Below are positions 19,818 to 30,348 of a stretch of 64,000 nt of DNA, one piece after another. The position numbers were made by a program, and so were the translations under genes. The notes under the pieces were generated by a model that saw nothing but the letters and a program-made list of their open reading frames with translations, made no database searches and had not been told where the DNA came from. Origin of the DNA: Winogradskyella sp. (GTDB lineage Bacteria; Bacteroidota; Bacteroidia; Flavobacteriales; Flavobacteriaceae). Numbering within the stretch: the first letter of the stretch is position 1; every line of letters begins with the position of its first letter. Where the stretch lies: positions 163,629 to 227,628 of the forward strand of contig JAOEWO010000001.1 of NCBI GenBank assembly GCA_028383925.1, written 5' to 3'.

Positions 19818-21620
19818 TTACTCTTTTGTAAACGTATTATTATCTCGTTTTACATCTGCCATCATTTGTGAGGCATCAATTTCTACAGATTTAACTGCTT
19901 TAGTTGTCTCAAAACTGTATGTTGGCATTGCCCAAGCCCAATCTGCAATTACTGTAGCTAAGGTTGGTTTTTCTCCACGCATCATTTGTAACGGAATGTA
20001 AAAATCTTCTGTTGTACCATCTGTATAAGTTACTAAAAGATCTATTGGTATTGGCATTAAACCAATACGCTCTAAAGTAATAGTGTTTTGTTCAACAGAT
20101 TTTACAGCATAGTCAATAGTATTTGTGGTTTGTGCAAAATCAATTAAATACCAGTCTAATTCAAAGTCTGTTATACGTTCAGCTGTTCTTACAATATCTA
20201 AAGGTTTAGGATGTTTAAAGGCAAAATCTTCAAAGTATTTTTTGATGGTTTTGTTTAAGTTATCTTCTCCAATAATGTAACCTAATTGTGCTATAAATAC
20301 AGCCCCTTTACTGTAGGCTGCGGCACCATAGGCCTGATTGTATGTATAACGGTCTGCATGCGTTGTTAATGGTTGCTCTACACCAGACGTTGCTAAAGCT
20401 ATATAACCTCTGTAAGAACCAGTTAATGGGTTTTCTCTCTTTTCTTCTCTAAGTGCATTCATTGCTAAAGTAGAAATATAACTTGTAAAACCTTCATCCA
20501 TCCACTCGTGCTTAGCTTCGTTTGTAGCTAATAAAAACTGAAACCAAGTGTGTGCTAACTCGTGAGCTGTTACACCTAACAAACTACCGTAACTACGTTG
20601 ACCTGTAATTAAGGTAGACATGGCATATTCCATACCACCATCACCACCTTGTATTACCGAATATTGGTCGTAAGGGTATTTACCAACATTTTCGCTAAAA
20701 AACTCCATAAGTTTAGCGGTATCTGGTTGTAGTTTTTTCCAGCTATTTAGATATTTTTGTTCTAAATCTTTTTTATAGTAGAAGTTTAATAGTGGTCCGT
20801 TAGGGACTTGAAACGTATCGTGAATAAAATCAGGGTCTGCAGCCCAAGTAAAATCGTGTACTTTAGGGGCTTTATAGTGTAATGTCTTTTTTCCTTTTTT
20901 AGCTTTTTCTTCACTTTGAAGATAACCTGTACCACCAACAACATAGTCTTTATCTATGGTTAGTTTTATATCAAAATCTCCCCAAACACTATGAAATTCT
21001 CTTCCAATATAAGGGTCTGCATGCCAGCCTTCAAAATCGTATTCTGCCATTTTAGGGTACCATTGCGTCATAGATAAAGCTACACCTTCTTTATTGTCTC
21101 TACCAGAACGTCTAATTTGTTTTGGTACCTGAGCGTTAAAAACCATGTCAAACGTTACTTTTTCTCCGGGCTGAATTGGTTGTGCCAGTTTTACTTCTAA
21201 AACCGTACCTACAGTTTCGTAAGAAATAGTAGTTCCGTTTTGTTTTAAAGAATTTACTTTAATGTAACCAATTTCGTTAGGTGCAAGTTTGCTTATACGG
21301 TCACCAACTCTAGGATCTGGATCTTGTATGGTACGCGAACGTACATCCATTTCGCTTCCAGGCTGAAACGCATTAAAATACAAGTGATAATACACACGGT
21401 TTAATACATCTGGCGAGTTATTTGTATAGACCAATTTCTGTACGCCGTTATATTGATATGAATTAACATCCATATCAATTTCCATAGAGTAATCTACGTG
21501 CTGTTGCCAATAACCGTTAGGTTTTACATCAACTTTTTTGTCATTTTGAAGTCCTTTTTCTGTTGCACTACAAGAGAATACAAAAGCAACTAATGCTATA
21601 TTTAATAATAATTTTTTCAT
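19818..21620 (-). CDS. M1 family metallopeptidase (lipoprotein)
   Basis: HELAHTWF...WMDEGFTSY (HExxH-x18-E) and lipobox FSCS. Confidence 0.92.
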   Translation of the reverse strand: MKKLLLNIALVAFVFSCSATEKGLQNDKKVDVKPNGYWQQHVDYSMEIDMDVNSYQYNGVQKLVYTNNSPDVLNRVYYHLYFNAFQPGSEMDVRSRTIQDPDPRVGDRISKLAPNEIGYIKVNSLKQNGTTISYETVGTVLEVKLAQPIQPGEKVTFDMVFNAQVPKQIRRSGRDNKEGVALSMTQWYPKMAEYDFEGWHADPYIGREFHSVWGDFDIKLTIDKDYVVGGTGYLQSEEKAKKGKKTLHYKAPKVHDFTWAADPDFIHDTFQVPNGPLLNFYYKKDLEQKYLNSWKKLQPDTAKLMEFFSENVGKYPYDQYSVIQGGDGGMEYAMSTLITGQRSYGSLLGVTAHELAHTWFQFLLATNEAKHEWMDEGFTSYISTLAMNALREEKRENPLTGSYRGYIALATSGVEQPLTTHADRYTYNQAYGAAAYSKGAVFIAQLGYIIGEDNLNKTIKKYFEDFAFKHPKPLDIVRTAERITDFELDWYLIDFAQTTNTIDYAVKSVEQNTITLERIGLMPIPIDLLVTYTDGTTEDFYIPLQMMRGEKPTLATVIADWAWAMPTYSFETTKAVKSVEIDASQMMADVKRDNNTFTKE

Positions 21621-21622
21621 TT

Positions 21623-23215
21623 TTATTTAATTTTTGAAGCCATAATTAAAGCGTTATAAGCATTGGCTATTTTACCAGATTTAGATAAATCTGAAAATGG
21701 TGCAATATTAGAAGCGTCACCACCAACGACTACTTTTGTGTTTAATGGTAAGCCCGAATCTAAAATAACTTGTTTTACTTGTGCAGCTGTTAAGTTAGGA
21801 TATTGTGAGCGTACTAATGCTACAATACCAGCTACACCTGGTGCAGCCATAGAAGTTCCTCCTTTAGAGTCGTATTCGTTTTCTGGTGTTGTAGAGTAAA
21901 TTTCAGAACCTGGTGCAAAAATATCAACATTTTGTTTTCCGTAATTAGAAAACCCAGAAACCATTTTAGAACCATATTTTGGTGCTAAAGAACCAACTCT
22001 AATATATGTATTAGATACTTCTACGTAGTTAACATTATCATCAGGAAAATTAGGCTCTACATCTACATTTTCACTAGAGTTACCAGCGGCATGTACAAAT
22101 ATCACATCATTATCAGACGCATATTTAATTGCGTCTCTTACCCATTCTGCGTGTGGTGAAAACGATTTACCAAAACTTCCGTTAATTACTGATGCACCAT
22201 TATCTACAGCGTAACGAATAGCCAATGCAATGTCTTTATCATACTCATCACCATTAGGTACGGCTCTAATAGACATAATTTCTACATTATTAGCAACACC
22301 GTTTGCTCCTTTACCGTTGTTGCGTTCTGCAGCAATAATACCAGCAACGTGTGTGCCATGAGATTCAGACTTCTTTACTGGTTTTACATTACCGTTTCCG
22401 TAACCAGTATCAGAAATATCGTTAATATCATCTCCAGTTTTACGGCCAGAAAAGTCTTTATTTAAATTGGTGTTTAGACGTTCTGCAAATTGAGTTGCGT
22501 ATTCTGTAACATCTTCTAAAGTAAGACCTCTGTCATATAAAAATAACTGCACATTTTTTGCTTGGCTAAGCGCTTCGTCATCAGACTTAATTTTAATAAC
22601 GTCTTCTTTAGTGTAGTCTTCTTTTCCGAAGTGTTTTTTTAAAGCTGCTTTTGCAGGTATAATTTGCTGAAGTAAACCATCAATATTTTGTTTGGTTTGA
22701 AGCGTTTCTTGTGTTTCTTTTTCTAATAATGCTTTTGCTTCTTCAAATCTAGGGTTAGAAGTGTCACCACTAGCAAGAAGTCTTACATATTCTAGTTGCT
22801 CATCGTAAGTATCACCTAAAAAATTCCAACCATTAATGTCATCAATGTAACCATTGTTATCATCATCTTTACCGTTATTAGGAATCTCACCTTTGTTAGT
22901 CCAAAGCACTCCGTCTAAATCTTCGTGGTCTATATCTATACCAGAGTCAATAACAGCAACAATAACTTTCTTTCCTTTTTTTCCTTTAATTATTTCGGCG
23001 TAAGCTCTGTCTACAGCCATACCTGGAATGGTATCATTTTGAAGATCTAAATGACCCCAATTATTTTTTTCAGCTTCTGTTAATTCTGTTATTTTTAAAG
23101 GAGACGTATCAATGTTCTCAATAGGTGTTGTAATTATGTCTGCTGTTGCACCACAACCTAAAAATAAGGTTGCTGAAATTCCTAAATAACCAATTAGTCT
23201 GTAATTAAGTTTCAT
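21623..23215 (-). CDS. S8 family subtilisin-like peptidase
   Basis: VIDSGIDIDHEDL, SHGTHVAGI, GGTSMAAPG catalytic triad; lipoprotein signal. Confidence 0.94.
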   Translation of the reverse strand: MKLNYRLIGYLGISATLFLGCGATADIITTPIENIDTSPLKITELTEAEKNNWGHLDLQNDTIPGMAVDRAYAEIIKGKKGKKVIVAVIDSGIDIDHEDLDGVLWTNKGEIPNNGKDDDNNGYIDDINGWNFLGDTYDEQLEYVRLLASGDTSNPRFEEAKALLEKETQETLQTKQNIDGLLQQIIPAKAALKKHFGKEDYTKEDVIKIKSDDEALSQAKNVQLFLYDRGLTLEDVTEYATQFAERLNTNLNKDFSGRKTGDDINDISDTGYGNGNVKPVKKSESHGTHVAGIIAAERNNGKGANGVANNVEIMSIRAVPNGDEYDKDIALAIRYAVDNGASVINGSFGKSFSPHAEWVRDAIKYASDNDVIFVHAAGNSSENVDVEPNFPDDNVNYVEVSNTYIRVGSLAPKYGSKMVSGFSNYGKQNVDIFAPGSEIYSTTPENEYDSKGGTSMAAPGVAGIVALVRSQYPNLTAAQVKQVILDSGLPLNTKVVVGGDASNIAPFSDLSKSGKIANAYNALIMASKIK

Positions 23216-23232
23216 ATTAGATTAGTGTTTGT

Positions 23233-24093
23233 TTAATTAAATATTGTGTTACATGTATATGTTTCGTTAAGTCGAACACCTTTTTCTGTATGCTTTACGG
23301 TAATAATTTCGTTGTGAGCATCGTGTTCTAAAAACAGATAATAATTGTTATCTGCTGCGAGTTTCAAAAATAACTCTTTTTCGTCTAGTGTTAGCAAGGG
23401 TCTTGTATCGTAACCCATAACAAAAGGTATTGGTAAGTGTCCTGCTGTTGGTAAAAGATCTGCCATAAAACAAATGGTATTTCCTTTGTAATTTATCATC
23501 GGAATCATTTGCTTCTCGGTATGTCCATTTGCATAGAAAATATCAAAACCTAGGGCAGAATTTTTTAAAATATGTTGCTCTGGTACGGCTGTAAATTTTA
23601 GCTGACCACTTTCTTCCATGGGCAAAATATTTTCTTTTAAAAAAGAAGCAACCTCTCTACGGTTGGGTTCTATAGCCCATTGCCAATGGTTTTTGTTACT
23701 CCAAAAATGTGCGTTTTTAAAAGCAGTTTCGTAACCTGTTTTGTCTTTGTTCCATTGTACACTACCACCACAATGATCAAAATGCAGGTGAGTCATAAAC
23801 ACATCTGTAATATCATTGCGATGAAAACCGTGAGCGGCAAGAGAAGTGTCTAAAGTATTATTTCCCCAAAGAAAATAATAGCCATAAAACTTATCGCTCT
23901 GCTTGTTGCCCATACCAGTGTCTATTAAAATAAGGCGATTGCCGTCTTCAATAAGCAAACAGCGTGCCGCAATATCTATCATGTTATTGCTATCTGCTGG
24001 GTTTGTTCTGGTCCATAAAGATTTTGGCACAACACCAAACATGGCTCCACCATCGAGTTTAAAATTACCTGCGTTTATTGGGTATAGTTTCAT
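23233..24093 (-). CDS. MBL-fold metallohydrolase
   Basis: THLHFDHCGG motif. Confidence 0.9.
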   Translation of the reverse strand: MKLYPINAGNFKLDGGAMFGVVPKSLWTRTNPADSNNMIDIAARCLLIEDGNRLILIDTGMGNKQSDKFYGYYFLWGNNTLDTSLAAHGFHRNDITDVFMTHLHFDHCGGSVQWNKDKTGYETAFKNAHFWSNKNHWQWAIEPNRREVASFLKENILPMEESGQLKFTAVPEQHILKNSALGFDIFYANGHTEKQMIPMINYKGNTICFMADLLPTAGHLPIPFVMGYDTRPLLTLDEKELFLKLAADNNYYLFLEHDAHNEIITVKHTEKGVRLNETYTCNTIFN

Positions 24094-24203
24094 AAGAGAT
24101 GCAAATTAAGAAAATAGGCGCAATTAGATAAATTCCTTTAGATTTTATTAAGACATTTTGCATTGTTAAAAAAATGCCTACTTTCGAATTAAATTAATAG
24201 CAT

Positions 24204-26408
24204 TTGAAGACCCTAAAACGCAGTATTTCTCTTACATCAGCAATAGCAATTAGTATTGGTGGTATGTTAGGTAGTGGTATTTTTGTATTACCAGGTATTG
24301 CAGCCGCAAAAACAGGTTCTTCTATTTGGTTAGCTTACTTATTAGCAGCCATTTGTATTCTGCCTGCAGCATTATCTAAAAGCGAATTAGCGACAGCAAT
24401 GCCATCATCTGGTGGTACTTACGTTTATATAGAACGTACCTTCGGACCCATATTTGGTACCATAGCAGGTATTGGTTTATGGTTGTCTCTTTTATTAAAG
24501 AGTTCATTTGCACTGGTTGGTTTTGGTGCCTATTTAACGGTTTTAGTAAGTATTAATGAAGGCTTTACTAAGTATGTTGCGCTTTTCTTTTTGCTTGTTA
24601 TTCTCTTTTTAAACATATTTGGAATAAAAAAAGTAGGCAAGGTGCAGCTTGTTGTTGTAACAATAAGTCTTATTAGTTTATCTATTTTACTCATATTTGG
24701 TATACCTCATGTTGACGAAACTTTGTTAGAGCCTGTTTTTAGTAACGGAAACATTGGTTTAATATCAACAGTCGCTTTTGTTTATATTTCTTATGCAGGT
24801 GTAACTAAAATTGCGGCTATAGCTGGCGAAATAAAAAATCCAAACGTTAATCTGCCTAGAGCAATGATGCTGTCTTTGGTTATTATGTCTTTAATTTATG
24901 TTTCTGTAGCCTTTACTTTGGTGGGTAACATTCCTATGGAAACTTTAAAAACAGATATTAAGCCTATTTACACCATTGCCAATATGTTGGGTGGCACTTA
25001 TGTAGGTTATGCAGCAGCTGTTGTAGGTGTAATTACCTTAGTGTCTATGGCTAATTCTGGTGTGCTGGCAGCATCAAGGTTTCCGTTTGCTATGGCTATA
25101 GATAAGTTGTTACCAACGTTTATGGCAAAAATTCACTCTAAGTATTTAACACCAGTTGTAACTATTGTAATGACCTGCTTAGTAATGTCTATTGCTATTT
25201 TATTTTTAGATGTAGAAAAAATCGCAAAATTAGCAAGTGCTTTTATGGTAATGATGTTTATATCTGTTAATGCTTGTGTCATTATTTTAAGAGAAACAGC
25301 AACCCAATGGTATAACCCAGCTTACAAATCTCCATTATATCCATTTATGCAATTATTTGGTATAATTTCGGGTATTACTCTTTTAGTGCTTTTGGGCTTT
25401 GTACCGCTTATGGCTATTTTAAGCATAACATTAATAGGTTTTTTTATTTATCTAAAATTTGGAAAGAAAACATCGAGAACAGGAGTTTTAAGAAAATATG
25501 GTCACAGACCAGCATTGTACTTATTGTACAAAAAGAAAAACAGAAAAAAGCGAAAGCAAAATGGTGATGTTGTAATTAATCCCGGTTTTTTTGATGGCGA
25601 AATTCTTGAAGATGCAGGTGTTGTTGTGCCGCTTTTAGGTAACGAAACGTCTCCAGAAATGTTAGTAGAAATTGGGGCGGCTTTAAATACAAAAGAGAAG
25701 CTTCAGGTGGCAAATATTACAGAAGTGCCAAACCAAACCTTTTTAGAGGCTATGGTTGAAGAAAATCCAAAGATTAACTCATTAGCACGCCGATTTTCTA
25801 GATTAGCAGCTTCTAAAAATATCAATGTAGATTTTGAGTCTATTGTTACGCACAATATGTCTGATACTATACACGATTTAAGTGATCAAACTGATTGTGA
25901 TTGGCTTGTTGTGGGTTGGGATGGACGCGCAAGAACAGGTATTTTAATTAACAACCCTATAGGATGGTTAATGACAAATATTAATTCTAATTTTGCGCTT
26001 TTTAAAGATAATGGTGTACGCTACATTAGTAAGGTTTTAATTGCACTAAGACCTGGTAGAAATGACAAGAATTTTATTGAAGTTGCAGATAGAATTGGGG
26101 CGTTTTATGGTGCTTCATTTACGTTGCTACGCGTCGTTTCAGAAACTATTGAAGATGAAGAATTACAAGCCATATCAGAGTCTTCTAATGAATTATTAAA
26201 AGATTCAAAATCAGAATCTAAAGTTACAATTATTAAGTCTAACGATTCTATTGAGGCAATTTCTAATGCTTCAGCATCTTACGATTTACTTATTTTAGGC
26301 ACTCCTCAACAAGACAATTGGATTAGTGTTCTTTTTGGCACAGGTAAAGATAAATTTACCGAGAAATCAGCATGTTCTGTTTTACGTCTTACTATAAAAG
26401 ATAATTAA
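24204..26408 (+). CDS. APC family amino acid permease fused to universal stress protein-like domains (TTG start)
   Basis: GGMLGSGIFVLPGIAA N-terminus, 12 TM, cytoplasmic USP-like C-terminus. Confidence 0.85.
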   Translation: MKTLKRSISLTSAIAISIGGMLGSGIFVLPGIAAAKTGSSIWLAYLLAAICILPAALSKSELATAMPSSGGTYVYIERTFGPIFGTIAGIGLWLSLLLKSSFALVGFGAYLTVLVSINEGFTKYVALFFLLVILFLNIFGIKKVGKVQLVVVTISLISLSILLIFGIPHVDETLLEPVFSNGNIGLISTVAFVYISYAGVTKIAAIAGEIKNPNVNLPRAMMLSLVIMSLIYVSVAFTLVGNIPMETLKTDIKPIYTIANMLGGTYVGYAAAVVGVITLVSMANSGVLAASRFPFAMAIDKLLPTFMAKIHSKYLTPVVTIVMTCLVMSIAILFLDVEKIAKLASAFMVMMFISVNACVIILRETATQWYNPAYKSPLYPFMQLFGIISGITLLVLLGFVPLMAILSITLIGFFIYLKFGKKTSRTGVLRKYGHRPALYLLYKKKNRKKRKQNGDVVINPGFFDGEILEDAGVVVPLLGNETSPEMLVEIGAALNTKEKLQVANITEVPNQTFLEAMVEENPKINSLARRFSRLAASKNINVDFESIVTHNMSDTIHDLSDQTDCDWLVVGWDGRARTGILINNPIGWLMTNINSNFALFKDNGVRYISKVLIALRPGRNDKNFIEVADRIGAFYGASFTLLRVVSETIEDEELQAISESSNELLKDSKSESKVTIIKSNDSIEAISNASASYDLLILGTPQQDNWISVLFGTGKDKFTEKSACSVLRLTIKDN

Positions 26409-26457
26409 AACACTTTTACTTTATTCTTATTAACTTTACACTATAAAACTAAACCGT

Positions 26458-28305
26458 ATGTTAGAGTTAGCAGGAATTATTATACTAGGAATTTTAGCAC
26501 AATGGGTGGCTTGGAAATTTAAAATTCCGGCAATCTTACCTTTAATTTTAATTGGTCTTTTGGTGGGCCCAATAGCTGCAGAATGGTTAAGTGAAGATGG
26601 TACCAAATGGATAGAACCGATTTGGAATGGTGAAAAAGGGCTTTTTCCTGGTGACAGTTTATATTATTTTGTTTCACTAGCTATTAGTATCATTCTTTTT
26701 GAAGGCGGACTCACATTAAAACGGTCTGAGATTAAAACCGTAGGTCCTGTTATAACAAAACTTATAACACTTGGGTCTGCAGTTACCTTTTTTGGTGCCG
26801 CTATTGTTACACACTTTATATTTAATTTACGCTGGGATCTATGCTTTTTATTTTCAGGCCTTATCATAGTTACTGGGCCAACTGTAATAACACCTATTTT
26901 GCGTAACATTCCTTTAAAGAAAGATATTTCAACCGTTTTAAAATGGGAAGGTATTCTTATAGATCCTATTGGTGCTTTGGTTGCCGTTTTAGTTTTTGAA
27001 TTTATAAGTGTTGGTGGCGATAGTGGTTTTACCAAAACAGCGCTTATTGAGTTTAGTAAAATTGTACTTTTTGGTACTACCTTTGGTTTTACGTTTGCCC
27101 ACGCCTTAGCCTTTGCTATTAATAAAAAGTACATCCCTCACTATTTATTAAATGTTGTATCGCTTTCAACAGTATTATTAGTTTTTGTCGAGTCTGAAGT
27201 TTTTGCGCACGAGTCGGGTTTATTAGCCGTTGTCGTTATGGGCATGGTTTTAGGTAACAGTAAATTAGATAACATAAAAGAACTGCTTTATTTTAAAGAA
27301 TCTTTAAGTGTATTATTAATTTCAATCTTATTTATTCTATTAGCAGCCAATATAGATATTGATGATTTAATGTTGCTTTACACATGGAAAACAGCAGCAC
27401 TTTTTGCTATTGTTGTATTTGTAATAAGGCCACTGGCTGTGTTTTTAAGTACGCAAGGTTCTAAACTAAACCTCAATGAAAAACTCTTTATTAGTTGGGT
27501 TGGGCCACGTGGTATTGTTGCCGCAGGTATTGCGTCGTTATTTGGAAGCAAGTTACTTAAAGAAGGGGTTGAAGGGGCAGAATATATAACTCCTTTAGTA
27601 TTTATGATTGTATTAGGTACGGTTTTGCTTAATGCGACAACAGCACGCTTATTTGCTAAGTTGGTTGGAGTATTTTTAACACAATCTAACGGAATTTTAA
27701 TTGTTGGTGCGTCTAAAGTATCACGTTTACTGGGGCACTATTTAGAAAGCAACGGAAGACATGTGGTACTAATTGATAGTAACCAAAGTAATATAGATAA
27801 AGCAAAAGAACTTGGCTTAGAGGCTTTAAATACTAATATTTATTCTGAAACACTTTCAGATAATATAGAATTGAATGATGTAGGCTATCTTATGGCAATG
27901 ACTGGTAATCCTGAGATTAACAAATACGCTATTAATAAATTTAGTGAGCAGTTTGGTGAAAACGGATCGTTTAGATTAGTAACTACTAGCGAAATGAATA
28001 ACCCTGAAGATAACCCAAAAGAAGGTTTGTTTTCGCATACAGACGATTATATAACATTGGCTGAGTTAACTCGCAAATATCCATCTATTCAAGAAATAGA
28101 AATAGATGATAAAGAGCAGTACGCAAACCTCATAGAAATAACTAATAATAATAAAGATATAATTCCTTTATTTTTAAAAGATGGTGAAGGTGAAATGCAT
28201 ATTATTTCGTCATATAATACAGCTATTGAAACCGTTGGTAAGGGTTACAAACTTGTCTATTTAGGGAAACCTTTTGATGTAGAAAATGTGGCGCTAGAGG
28301 AATAA
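26458..28305 (+). CDS. CPA1-type cation:proton antiporter with TrkA-N domain
   Basis: Multi-TM Na/H exchanger region and ILIVGASKVSRLLGHYLESNGRHVVLID Rossmann segment. Confidence 0.88.
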   Translation: MLELAGIIILGILAQWVAWKFKIPAILPLILIGLLVGPIAAEWLSEDGTKWIEPIWNGEKGLFPGDSLYYFVSLAISIILFEGGLTLKRSEIKTVGPVITKLITLGSAVTFFGAAIVTHFIFNLRWDLCFLFSGLIIVTGPTVITPILRNIPLKKDISTVLKWEGILIDPIGALVAVLVFEFISVGGDSGFTKTALIEFSKIVLFGTTFGFTFAHALAFAINKKYIPHYLLNVVSLSTVLLVFVESEVFAHESGLLAVVVMGMVLGNSKLDNIKELLYFKESLSVLLISILFILLAANIDIDDLMLLYTWKTAALFAIVVFVIRPLAVFLSTQGSKLNLNEKLFISWVGPRGIVAAGIASLFGSKLLKEGVEGAEYITPLVFMIVLGTVLLNATTARLFAKLVGVFLTQSNGILIVGASKVSRLLGHYLESNGRHVVLIDSNQSNIDKAKELGLEALNTNIYSETLSDNIELNDVGYLMAMTGNPEINKYAINKFSEQFGENGSFRLVTTSEMNNPEDNPKEGLFSHTDDYITLAELTRKYPSIQEIEIDDKEQYANLIEITNNNKDIIPLFLKDGEGEMHIISSYNTAIETVGKGYKLVYLGKPFDVENVALEE

Positions 28306-28310
28306 AAAAA

Positions 28311-28335
28311 TTCCTGCGAAGGCAGGAATCTTTTT
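28311..28335. repeat. interspersed hairpin repeat / probable terminator
   Basis: TTCCTGCGAAGGCAGGAATCTTTTT; exact reverse complement at 56051-56075. Confidence 0.85.
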
Positions 28336-28401
28336 ATTTAACTATAAACCTTAGTTTTAATAATCATATTTTTAAGGTGCCTCTTTTTTTAAGCAAACAA
28401 G

Positions 28402-30198
28402 TTAATCATTCAACTTCAAAACCGCCATGAACGCTTGCTGAGGTATCTCTACATTACCAACTTGGCGCATACGCTTTTTACCTTTTTTCTGCTTTTCTAA
28501 GAGTTTACGCTTACGCGAAATATCACCACCATAACATTTGGCCGTAACATCTTTACGCAATGCTTTTACGGTTTCACGCGCAATAATTTTAGCACCAATT
28601 GCAGCCTGAATAGGAATATCGAATTGTTGACGAGGAATTAATTCCTTTAACTTCTCACACATTTTTTTACCGATGTGGTGTGCGTTATCTGTATGTATTA
28701 AAGCAGAAAGCGCATCAACGGTTTGTGCGTTTAATAATACATCTAAACGTACCAATTTAGAAACCTTCATGCCTATTGGAGAATAATCAAAAGAAGCATA
28801 ACCTTTAGAAACTGTTTTTAGACGATCGTAAAAATCGAAAACAATTTCTGCTAAAGGCATTTCAAAAATTAATTCTACACGTTCAGTCGTAAGGTAGGTT
28901 TGATTAATAATCATACCACGTTTTTCAATACAAAGGCTCATTACATTACCAACAAAGTCAGATTTTGTAATAATTGTTGCTTTTATAAAAGGTTCTTCAA
29001 CACGATTAACCGTTGTTGGTTCTGGTAAATCACTTGGGTTATTTACAATAAAAGGAACGTCTGGTTCTTTATTAGTGTAAGCATTGTAAGATACGTTAGG
29101 TACTGTTGTAATTACCGTCATATCAAACTCGCGCTCTAAGCGTTCTTGTATAATTTCCATGTGTAACATACCTAAAAAGCCACAACGGAAACCAAAACCT
29201 AAAGCTGCAGAACTTTCTGGTGCAAATACCAAAGAGGCATCATTAAGCTGTAATTTTTCCATAGAGTTACGAAGCTCTTCGTAGTCTTCTGTATCAACAG
29301 GGTAAATACCCGCAAATACCATTGGTTTTACATCTTCAAAACCCTCAACAATGTTTGTGGTTGGGTTAGCGAAATCTGTTATAGTATCACCAACTTTTAC
29401 TTCTTTAGCAGTTTTAATACCTGTAATTAAATAACCAACATCACCAGCTTTTACACTTTGTTTTGCAACCTGAGTTAGTTTTAATGTACCCACTTCATCA
29501 GCAAAATACTCTTTATCTGTAGCGACAAATTTAATTTTCTGCCCCTTTTTAATTTCACCATCAAAAACTCTAAAATAAGTTTCGATACCTCTAAACGTGT
29601 TGTAAACAGAATCGAAAATTAAAGCTTGTAAAGGTGCATTAACATCTCCTTTTGGGGCAGGAATACGTTCAATAATTGCTTTTAAAATATTTTCTACACC
29701 AAAACCTGTTTTTCCGCTGGCATGAATCACTTCTTCAGGATCACAACCTAAAAGGTCAACAATATCATCAGTAACTTCTTCAGGGTTTGCACTTGGTAAA
29801 TCTACTTTATTTAATACGGGTATAATTTCTAAATCATTCTCTAAAGCCAAGTACAAGTTAGATATGGTTTGTGCTTGTATACTTTGTGCGGCATCTACAA
29901 TAAGTAATGCTCCTTCACAGGCAGCAATAGAACGCGATACTTCATAAGAAAAATCTACGTGTCCTGGTGTGTCAATAAGATTAAGCACATATTTTTCGCC
30001 CTCAAACTCATAGTCCATTTGTATGGCGTGCGACTTTATTGTAATGCCACGTTCGCGTTCCAAATCCATACTATCTAAAAGCTGCGCTTGTTGTTCGCGC
30101 GCAGTTACAGAGCCTGTAGCATCTAGTAAGCGATCTGCTAAGGTGCTTTTTCCGTGGTCAATGTGTGCTATAATGCAAAAATTACGTATGTTCTTCAT
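28402..30198 (-). CDS. lepA: elongation factor 4
   Basis: [25 protein letters not shown], ends [25 protein letters not shown]. Confidence 0.97.
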   Translation of the reverse strand: MKNIRNFCIIAHIDHGKSTLADRLLDATGSVTAREQQAQLLDSMDLERERGITIKSHAIQMDYEFEGEKYVLNLIDTPGHVDFSYEVSRSIAACEGALLIVDAAQSIQAQTISNLYLALENDLEIIPVLNKVDLPSANPEEVTDDIVDLLGCDPEEVIHASGKTGFGVENILKAIIERIPAPKGDVNAPLQALIFDSVYNTFRGIETYFRVFDGEIKKGQKIKFVATDKEYFADEVGTLKLTQVAKQSVKAGDVGYLITGIKTAKEVKVGDTITDFANPTTNIVEGFEDVKPMVFAGIYPVDTEDYEELRNSMEKLQLNDASLVFAPESSAALGFGFRCGFLGMLHMEIIQERLEREFDMTVITTVPNVSYNAYTNKEPDVPFIVNNPSDLPEPTTVNRVEEPFIKATIITKSDFVGNVMSLCIEKRGMIINQTYLTTERVELIFEMPLAEIVFDFYDRLKTVSKGYASFDYSPIGMKVSKLVRLDVLLNAQTVDALSALIHTDNAHHIGKKMCEKLKELIPRQQFDIPIQAAIGAKIIARETVKALRKDVTAKCYGGDISRKRKLLEKQKKGKKRMRQVGNVEIPQQAFMAVLKLND

Positions 30199-30348
30199 GG
30201 CTTTTTCTAAGGAAAAAATATTGATTGCAAATATAAGTGATTTCTTGCGCGTTTTGGTATCTAATAAAATAATTCAAGACCTTAAAATGTACGGAAAAAC
30301 CGTAATATTAAGTTAAAAACTATTTATATCTTGCCACAAACCTTATTT

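Noticed and set aside
26664-27134. 156-aa antisense ORF
   Set aside because: Shadow ORF opposite the antiporter gene; composition typical of antisense frames
24204-28305. APC permease-USP fusion followed by CPA1 antiporter as a novel transport system
   Set aside because: Both architectures are well known and no unusual linkage beyond adjacency is visible
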